Notes under the pieces: generated by a model | What the model was told of the DNA's origin: nothing | The model's database searches: none | The model's input: only the letters and a program-made list of their open reading frames with translations | Shown: positions 57,794-62,723 of the stretch, one piece after another | Position numbering within the stretch: the stretch's first letter is position 1 | Layout of the letters: every line of letters begins with the position of its first letter | DNA from: Fimbriimonas sp. | GTDB lineage: Bacteria; Armatimonadota; Fimbriimonadia; Fimbriimonadales; Fimbriimonadaceae | NCBI GenBank assembly: GCA_031292555.1 | Contig: JARLGV010000041.1 | Span: forward strand, 1 to 62,723 | DNA length: 62,723 nucleotides | Reading direction: 5' to 3' | Program-made: the position numbers and the translations under genes

Positions 57794-57820
57794 TAAAGAT
57801 TCCAGCCTTGTTGCCTATAT
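57794..57820 (+). promoter_or_regulatory. Sigma-28 (FliA)-like promoter
   Basis: TAAA at 57794-57797, exactly 15 bases, then GCCTATAT at 57813-57820. The known flagellar sigma-28 consensus is TAAA-N15-GCCGATAA, so the second box matches 6 of 8. The expected start is near 57827, followed by the palindrome ATTGGGCGCCCAAT and the riboswitch. Confidence 0.55.
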
Positions 57821-57851
57821 AGAATTGGGCGCCCAATCCATCGGGGGCCGG

Positions 57852-57933
57852 GACAGAAAAAAGGCACGATAGGGGCGACCCTTACCACGCAAAGCCTAGG
57901 GTCTTCGAACCGAAGACAGCCGGGATGCCTGTC
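57852..57933 (+). promoter_or_regulatory. Class I cyclic di-GMP riboswitch (GEMM-I)
   Basis: The GEMM-I pattern is visible. GGCACGATAGGG (57863-57874) has a GCGA tetraloop closing AGGG/CCCT. The conserved CACGCAAAGCC (57887-57897) follows, then P3 stem GTCTTCG/CGAAGAC (57901-57917) and ACAGCCGGGATGCC (57916-57929). GACAG (57852-57856) pairs with CTGTC (57929-57933) to extend P1. The FlgM start has GAGGAG at 57944-57949, about 11 nt after P1, and no terminator lies between. Control is therefore probably at translation. The direction (on or off) cannot be read from sequence. Confidence 0.88.
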
Positions 57934-57953
57934 TGAAAACGCTGAGGAGAGAT

Positions 57954-58232
57954 ATGCGGATTTCAGACGCTGAAGTAAAGAGAATCATTAGTGGTCCGGG
58001 ACAATCGATTGTCGAGGAGATCGAAGAGGTTGGCAAGGATAACGTTCGGCAACAGGACAAGCTGATGGTAAAGGCATTGGCTCAGGAGATCCTCGCCATG
58101 CCGGATCGTCAGGAGATGATCGACGAACTCAAAGCTCAGATTGAAGCGGGAGAGTACAACCCATCGGGCGAAGAGATCGTTGACGCCATGATCCGAAGGG
58201 CGGTGGCCGACAAACTGGGTCACAGAAGCTGA
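57954..58232 (+). CDS. flgM: FlgM-like anti-sigma-28 factor
   Basis: The 92-residue acidic protein has the FlgM-type C-terminal sigma-binding region (IDELKAQIEAGEYNPSGEEI, VDAMIRRAV), preceded by a helical N-terminus with VKRIISGPGQ. FlgM holds the flagellar sigma factor FliA inactive until the hook is complete. The family call rests on the LK..I..GxY pattern, short length, and a sigma-28-like promoter upstream. A GAGGAG site lies five bases before the start, under a cyclic di-GMP riboswitch. No flagellar structural genes are in the window. The symbol is a best guess; a different small regulator remains possible. Confidence 0.72.
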   Translation: MRISDAEVKRIISGPGQSIVEEIEEVGKDNVRQQDKLMVKALAQEILAMPDRQEMIDELKAQIEAGEYNPSGEEIVDAMIRRAVADKLGHRS

Positions 58233-58242
58233 CTGAAGGGAG

Positions 58243-58279
58243 TCCGCCCCGATTCAACCATTATCAGGGCGGAGGTTTT
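58243..58279 (+). terminator. Terminator after the FlgM-like gene
   Basis: TCCGCCC (58243-58249) pairs with GGGCGGA (58267-58273) and is followed by GGTTTTC, just after the gene and before the convergent FUSC gene's end. Confidence 0.65.
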
Positions 58280-58282
58280 CAT

Positions 58283-60142
58283 CTAGCGTGCCCGGCTTTC
58301 GGCGTTTTCGATCGCCTTTCGAAGTGTCTGATCCAGGTCACTTTCTGACATTTCCGCTTTGCTGGAATTGCCTATTGCCTCGGCATGGACGTACAACATG
58401 TCAGCGGCCCCAGCCGCAAGAGCATCCATGTCTCGGGCAACCTCGTCTAAATGACCCTTTCTCGCCCAAAGGGGCTCGTCTTGCGCAGCGCGGGCGAGGT
58501 TTTGAGCGTCGATTCGCAGCGAACGGGCACGGCGTCGAACTGACTGAGTTCTATTGGCAGGCTTGCCGGCCAGTTGATTTTCGACAAGTCGACCGTACTC
58601 GGCCTGGGCGCGGAACGCGTCTCGCATGACCCCCGACACGTCTGGGCTTCGCCATAAGGGCCAAGCCAGCGAGACGGCGACCACGAAAATCACACCCAAC
58701 ACGGTTGCCATCGTGCGTATCTCGCCGACCTCATGCTGGGGTACGCCGGCCGCCGAAACAGAGAAGACGACGTACATAGTGATCGCGAGAGCGTAGAGGG
58801 TATAGGACGCCCTGTAGACCGCGTAGGCGAACCAGGCGCTCACCGCAACGAGTACGATGAGCGAACCGGTTGAGGGTCGGAGGGCGGCGTAAACGATCCA
58901 GGCAGCGCCGACGCCGAAGATCGTGCCTGCCGCACGGCCCAGCCCACGGGTCAGCGTGCTCGAATAGTCCGATCGCAAAGTTAATGCCACCGTCAGAGGA
59001 AACCAGTAGCTGTGGCTGACATGGGCAACTCGAGCCATTGCAGAAGCCCCGCCGACCGAAACTGCGTACCGAAAGGCGTGAGATGCCGCCAACCCGCGTA
59101 AATTGCGGCTGTCGAAGATGCCGGTGACAGACTCCCAACGAGGAAGCCAGTGTGAATCCCCCGGTTCCAGTGGGGGATCAGGTTCCATGTCGTTGAGGTG
59201 GGCGAGTTGGTCGTCGATAAGCTTGAGCCAATGCCGCACGTCGCCGACGGTGTGTTCGACTTCACGATCCAGGTCGGGCGTCTCAAGTGCGGCGGAGCCA
59301 TAGTCGCCGTCCGTAATACGTTTTGCACTAACTTCGAGGGCTGTGGCGAGAGTTTCATTCACTTGGGCGAGCCAATCGGGGCAGCAGCCATCCACCTCGA
59401 GGGCCGAATAGGCTCGCGCATAGCCCACCAACGCGGCTCGAACCGTCTCTGCGACCTCAAGCGACCTTTGCATTCGCACGTGTTCGGGCTTCTTGACATA
59501 TCGTTGTGCCTCATCCAGACGGGCGACGGCATGGACGAACGGATCGGAATCTGGGATGTCGCCACCTTCTGTTGAGCGTGCCCGAACAAAGGAAGCCAGA
59601 CCGAAGAAGACATCCGCCATCGCCTTCCTCTCCACAAAGTACGGGTTGATCGGCCAGGCGAGGCTCAATAGTGCGGTCTGAAACAGTCCGCCACACAGAA
59701 CCAGCCCGGCGTTTCCGAGCGGCGATGCCGCCGAACCCGGAATGCCGGTCATGACGATGAGTAGTGCGACCGCCTGAATCGAAACAATGCTGAACGACGT
59801 GCGTATGGCGCCAACCAGGGAGAAGACAAAGGCCAGAAGTGTGACGCCGACGATTGGAATGGCGTCGCCACGATTGAGACCGCAGCCAATTCCGGTTACG
59901 ATAGCGGTTGCGAGGCTCGAAAGCAGCATCTGACGGACCCGGACCGGCTGGATGCCGGTGAAGGAGGCGACTCCCGCATAGAGAGCTCCCAGCCCGACCA
60001 ACGCGCCCCAACCCGGCTTGCCAACCAGAGCGGAAACAAGCATGGGGCAAGCCACGCCGAGTGCGCGGAAGATCGCCGAACCTGGGGTCCACCCCTTTGA
60101 GTTAAAGTGGACGAGACCGCGCATATGCGCTTGCAGAGGCAT
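58283..60142 (-). CDS. FUSC-family membrane transporter
   Basis: The 619-residue protein has two hydrophobic blocks of about five helices each (~25-165 and ~360-510), separated by a soluble helical domain (~175-350). This is the AaeB/YccS layout of FUSC proteins that export aromatic acids or related compounds. The second block (SHSYWFPLTVALTLRSDYSSTLTRG) carries the family signature R-x-D-Y. The likely location is the inner membrane. The usual partner, a membrane fusion protein such as AaeA, is not adjacent, so the transport role is inferred. The start may be at 60142 or at ATG 60124. Confidence 0.82.
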   Translation of the reverse strand: MPLQAHMRGLVHFNSKGWTPGSAIFRALGVACPMLVSALVGKPGWGALVGLGALYAGVASFTGIQPVRVRQMLLSSLATAIVTGIGCGLNRGDAIPIVGVTLLAFVFSLVGAIRTSFSIVSIQAVALLIVMTGIPGSAASPLGNAGLVLCGGLFQTALLSLAWPINPYFVERKAMADVFFGLASFVRARSTEGGDIPDSDPFVHAVARLDEAQRYVKKPEHVRMQRSLEVAETVRAALVGYARAYSALEVDGCCPDWLAQVNETLATALEVSAKRITDGDYGSAALETPDLDREVEHTVGDVRHWLKLIDDQLAHLNDMEPDPPLEPGDSHWLPRWESVTGIFDSRNLRGLAASHAFRYAVSVGGASAMARVAHVSHSYWFPLTVALTLRSDYSSTLTRGLGRAAGTIFGVGAAWIVYAALRPSTGSLIVLVAVSAWFAYAVYRASYTLYALAITMYVVFSVSAAGVPQHEVGEIRTMATVLGVIFVVAVSLAWPLWRSPDVSGVMRDAFRAQAEYGRLVENQLAGKPANRTQSVRRRARSLRIDAQNLARAAQDEPLWARKGHLDEVARDMDALAAGAADMLYVHAEAIGNSSKAEMSESDLDQTLRKAIENAESRAR

Positions 60143-60204
60143 ATTCGATATCTACGGGGCGACGCCGCGGTATGCGTCCATAGGCGGTTCGGATTGGACG
60201 CCTT

Positions 60205-60507
60205 TCAGGCAGCGCTTGGAGCAGCGACGGTCGAGGTGTTCTTTGAGAGCGCTTCTTCGACAACGCCCACGTACCAAGAGCCGCACTCGAAGTCGGGGGT
60301 CTCGTGCCAGTCGTAGAGGTAGCCGTTGACGAGACTTTCGTTGGACAGCTTCTTGGACAGACGGAAGCGGGGAAGCCACACTTCCTTGAGCACGGGATAG
60401 TAGTCCGAGGGCATCGGTGGCTGCATCAGTCGATAGTCGTCAGACACATCGACCACGATTACCCGGCAAAAGTTGTATTCCCAGAGATTCCCAAAGCTAT
60501 CTGCCAT
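60205..60507 (-). CDS. Small protein of unknown function
   Basis: The 100-residue product starts at 60507 (AAAGGAG about 11 bases upstream). It is soluble and rich in Trp and Tyr (NLWEYNFCRVIVVDVSDDYR, GYLYDWHETPDFE, CGSWYVGVVEEAL). I do not recognise a family. A longer frame to 60564 is less likely because the ribosome-binding site favours 60507. It lies upstream of the FUSC gene on the same strand, 62 bp away. Confidence 0.55.
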   Translation of the reverse strand: MADSFGNLWEYNFCRVIVVDVSDDYRLMQPPMPSDYYPVLKEVWLPRFRLSKKLSNESLVNGYLYDWHETPDFECGSWYVGVVEEALSKNTSTVAAPSAA

Positions 60508-60627
60508 TGCTCGTCGAACTCCTTTTGGAATCAGGACGGACCAGGGTCGCCCGTAGGCGCGCAAAAGTTGGAATTGACCCTCTCAAGTTGAGCGGAGAGG
60601 CTTGCCCCTCTGCGATAGGCGCCGGGC

Positions 60628-60638
60628 TACAATCTCGT
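60628..60638 (+). promoter_or_regulatory. Candidate leaderless -10 element (TACAAT-N5-ATG)
   Basis: TACAAT at 60628-60633 is five bases before ATG 60639 of the ChaN-like gene, with no ribosome-binding site. Confidence 0.45.
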
Positions 60639-61526
60639 ATGCTTGCATTGGCCCTGTTCTTTTCTTTGATGGACGACGCGTCGCCGTACAACCTCCCAAT
60701 TGGTCGGCCGGGTACATCGGTGGTGGAGTCGGGCCGCTTGACAGAACTGAAGACCGGCAAATTCGCGACCGTTGACGACATTGCGAAAGCCTCCGACCGG
60801 CACCTATTCGTGTTTCTCGGCGAGGAGCATGCGACGGAACCGGACCAAGCGATGCACGCGGAGATTGTCCAAGCGCTTATCCGAAGAGGTCGTCACGTCA
60901 TTGTCGGCTTGGAGATGTATCAACGACCCAAACAGCCGGTTCTCGATCAATGGACTGCCGGTTCGATCGAAGAGGGGGACTTTCTGACGCAAAGCGACTG
61001 GAAGGGGCAGTGGGGATACCCGTTCGCATTCTACCGGCCGCTATTTGACACGATTCGGCGATTCAAGCTCCCGTTGGTGGGCCTAAACGTTCCTCGAGAC
61101 TGGGTGCGATCGGTTGGGCGCGGAGGATTTGAGGCGTTGACGGCCGAACAGAAGGCACAGCTTCCGGACCCATTAGGAGTGGAGAATCCGAATCACCGCC
61201 AGGTTTTCAACGCATTGATGGGCGGTCATCCGATGAGTGGAACGTCGGGCGAGCATATGTACTCGGCCCAGGTGCTTTGGGACGAGGCGATGGCGGACTC
61301 AGCTCTAAAGTATCTCGACGCGCATCGACCGGACAATCGAACCGTCTTCGTAGTGATTGCCGGTTCAGGGCACGTGATGTACGGCCAAGGGATTAACTAC
61401 CGGATAGCCAAACGGAAGGGCGGCGAGGGGATTACGGTGGTGATGGCACAGTCGGACGACCCCTTGACGGTGTCCAACGGCCTGGCCGACTTCGTCTTCG
61501 TCACCCCAATGCCGAGAAAGCAGTAA
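60639..61526 (+). CDS. ChaN-family (Tiki/TraB superfamily) protein
   Basis: The 295-residue product begins with a short hydrophobic segment (MLALALFFSLM) that may be a signal. The ChaN signature GEEHATEPDQ follows near 60, then VIVGLEMYQRPKQPVLDQW near 87 and VIAGSGHVMYGQGI near 250. ChaN proteins are haem-binding or iron-regulated lipoproteins in some bacteria, and the wider superfamily includes metalloproteases. The conserved GEEH and GSGH histidines could bind metal or haem. The TACAAT box five bases upstream suggests a leaderless start; the longer ORF from 60417 would run over the divergent gene. Confidence 0.8.
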   Translation: MLALALFFSLMDDASPYNLPIGRPGTSVVESGRLTELKTGKFATVDDIAKASDRHLFVFLGEEHATEPDQAMHAEIVQALIRRGRHVIVGLEMYQRPKQPVLDQWTAGSIEEGDFLTQSDWKGQWGYPFAFYRPLFDTIRRFKLPLVGLNVPRDWVRSVGRGGFEALTAEQKAQLPDPLGVENPNHRQVFNALMGGHPMSGTSGEHMYSAQVLWDEAMADSALKYLDAHRPDNRTVFVVIAGSGHVMYGQGINYRIAKRKGGEGITVVMAQSDDPLTVSNGLADFVFVTPMPRKQ

Positions 61527-61659
61527 TTTCGCATGTTCTTAGGAACGAATTCGGGTCGAAGACGGTCGAATACTATGCAAGGACCATTCGCCGCAGGATA
61601 CACGGCGCGATGGGCGAAAGAAGGCTTCTGACCTTCATTTGTCATAGATGCATAGGCTC

Positions 61660-61700
61660 AACCGCTCGCGAGCTACGCGCGAGCGGTTCTTTTGTTTTTG
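61660..61700 (+). terminator. Rho-independent terminator
   Basis: AACCGCTCGCG (61660-61670) pairs with CGCGAGCGGTT (61678-61688), followed by CTTTTGTTTTT. It is an 11-bp stem, 134 bp after the ChaN gene. Confidence 0.9.
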
Positions 61701-61737
61701 CTCCCGCCAGAGCCCGCGGTCGTCGACGCAACGAGAA

Positions 61738-61768
61738 CCGGGGCGAAGCTCTGTCTGCTTCGCCCCGG
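61738..61768 (-). terminator. Hairpin after the sigma factor gene
   Basis: CCGGGGCGAAGC (61738-61749) pairs perfectly with GCTTCGCCCCGG (61757-61768), 31 bp downstream of the sigma factor stop on the minus strand. A T tract is lacking. Confidence 0.6.
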
Positions 61769-61798
61769 CATGGGGTCTGGTCGTTGGGGCGGATTGCG

Positions 61799-62419
61799 CT
61801 ACAGGGACGGAACCAACCGCATTTTGCCGCCGGCAGGCTGAAGCACGGCCTCGCGTCGCAGGTGTTCGAGCCGGACGCGAATCGTCTTGTGAGTTCGGTG
61901 TAGCCGCGACCGAATGGTGCCGACCGGCTTGTTCAGAATCTCGGCGATCTCCTTGTATGGAACTCCTTCCACATCGGCAAGGGTCACGAGCAGGCGCTGT
62001 TCGGCCGAAAGGCTGTTGAGCACTTTTTGGAGATCCTCGCTGAATGCCGAATCAATGATCCGCTCTTCAGGATTGGAGGATTTGTCGGGCATTTCGAAGA
62101 AGAGGTTTTCGTCCCCCGCGGAGTTGGCGAGGGGCGTGTCGTACGACACCGCGCGCACCCGTCGGCGCCGAGTTCGGAGCATGTCCAAGAAGAGTCGCGT
62201 TACAATCCGGAAGATCCAGTTCTCGAATGGCCGGTCCCCCTCGTACTCGCAGAACGAGCGATAGGCGCGAAAGAACGCTTCCTGAGTCAAGTCCTCGGCA
62301 TCTGACCGGTTACCCGAAAGCCGATAGGCCATGTTGTATACCTTTCGATAGCTGGCTTCCATGAGCTCGTTGAACCGAGCTTGCTCTTTTTCGGATAGGT
62401 TGTAGTTGTTGGTTTTCAT
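61799..62419 (-). CDS. ECF-type RNA polymerase sigma factor
   Basis: The 206-residue protein starts at 62419. Region 2 is visible in YNMAYRLSGNRSDAEDLTQE then AFFRAYRSF (residues ~29-57), with ENWIFRIVTRLFLDMLR completing 2.4. Region 4 is LSAEQRLLVTLADVEGVPYK then EIAEILNKPVGTIRSRLHR (~143-180). This is the layout of ECF sigma factors of the RpoE/SigW kind. No anti-sigma gene lies directly downstream; the product of 60639-61526 is on the other strand. Its regulon is unknown. Confidence 0.93.
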   Translation of the reverse strand: MKTNNYNLSEKEQARFNELMEASYRKVYNMAYRLSGNRSDAEDLTQEAFFRAYRSFCEYEGDRPFENWIFRIVTRLFLDMLRTRRRRVRAVSYDTPLANSAGDENLFFEMPDKSSNPEERIIDSAFSEDLQKVLNSLSAEQRLLVTLADVEGVPYKEIAEILNKPVGTIRSRLHRTHKTIRVRLEHLRREAVLQPAGGKMRLVPSL

Positions 62420-62723
62420 GTGAGTCGCCCCGCTTTGCTGGACGTGTGTTTTGTATAAGCTCGCGACTGTGCAGCTATACAGAAAGACCGCTTCCTGCTG
62501 ATTTTGGTTCCCACTTTTCGTGTCATCCGGCCCTTTCTCTTCGGATCGTTTTTGCGACACTTGCGGTGGCGGAAACTGGAGGCTCCGAATTCCTTATCGG
62601 CAGCTTTGCCCGTTTCCTAAATGATTAACGCGTATTAAACGCCGTAAGTTCAGAGATTAACCTTAGAGACGTCTCAGCAACGGGACCGTTGCGCCGAAGT
62701 CGGTGTTCCGAAGTTATGCGGGA
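62420..62723 (-). other. Upstream region of the sigma factor gene
   Basis: About 300 bp with no gene I can support. Two adjacent palindromes lie at 62666-62675 (GAGACGTCTC) and 62677-62692 (GCAACGG, GA, CCGTTGC), possibly an operator. No convincing promoter could be chosen. Confidence 0.4.

Overview
The window looks like a piece of chromosome from a free-living, high-G+C, glycan-degrading bacterium, most likely an Armatimonadota member of the Fimbriimonadia type. Three things point there. One is a DUF1559-style prepilin whose N-terminal helix runs into an ILFPVFAQA segment (50651-51565). The second is the number of secreted glycosidases not organised as SusCD-type loci. The third is a core-gene arrangement (leuS, thrS, hslU, rplJ-rplL, rsmG each isolated among unrelated genes) that matches none of the common model phyla. 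The taxonomic call is inference from family recollection; no rRNA gene is present.

Layout. 1-9063: a partial six-hairpin-type glycosidase, an L,D-transpeptidase, a GH36 alpha-galactosidase-like enzyme with a nested beta-sandwich insertion, a secreted M14 carboxypeptidase, a DUF423 membrane protein, and a secreted protein with 17 tandem 12-residue repeats. 9206-13153: a small gene closely resembling the Tad1 family of phage signalling-nucleotide sponges, a MATE/MOP-like membrane protein, a Gfo/Idh/MocA oxidoreductase, and a decayed stretch that still shows HsdM and Fic fragments, probably a dead type I restriction locus. 13153-23910: rsmG, a BNR-repeat protein, an MBL-fold hydrolase, acyl-CoA dehydrogenase, zinc alcohol dehydrogenase, a hybrid histidine kinase, a secreted protein of unknown function and homogentisate dioxygenase. 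23980-28571: a compact acyl-handling cassette (NeuD-like acyltransferase, KAS III, FkbH, ACP, then a convergent ACP-SDR pair). 28679-32434: a 1251-residue esterase/alpha-L-rhamnosidase fusion. 32498-45777: leuS, a TPR protein, a clan GH-A enzyme, msrB, a zinc-ribbon protein, a gluzincin, hslU, a lysozyme-like lipoprotein and a GH20-like enzyme. 45873-52206: a small unknown ORF, rplJ-rplL with an L10-type leader, thrS without a TGS domain, and a prepilin-lipoprotein pair. 52223-56605: two paralogous TPR-sulfotransferases around a small membrane protein. 57794-58232: a sigma-28-like promoter, a class I cyclic-di-GMP riboswitch and a FlgM-like anti-sigma factor. 58283-62723: a FUSC transporter, a ChaN-like protein and an ECF-type sigma factor.

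How genes may work together. The secreted glycosidases suggest scavenging of plant or microbial polysaccharide (galactosides, rhamnosides, N-acetylhexosamines). The acyl cassette could make a small acyl-ACP (for example glyceryl or 3-hydroxyacyl) to decorate a surface sugar. The TPR-sulfotransferases could likewise modify surface molecules or proteins. The riboswitch-FlgM unit would tie flagellar sigma-factor activity to cyclic di-GMP.

The most notable observations are the chromosomal Tad1-like gene, the sigma-28/riboswitch/FlgM unit, the 36-bp-period repeat gene, the acyl cassette, and a recurring leaderless-type start signal (TAnnnT 5-6 nt before ATG), including two overlapping divergent copies in a 16-bp intergenic gap. 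No tRNA, rRNA, intact insertion sequence or CRISPR array was seen.
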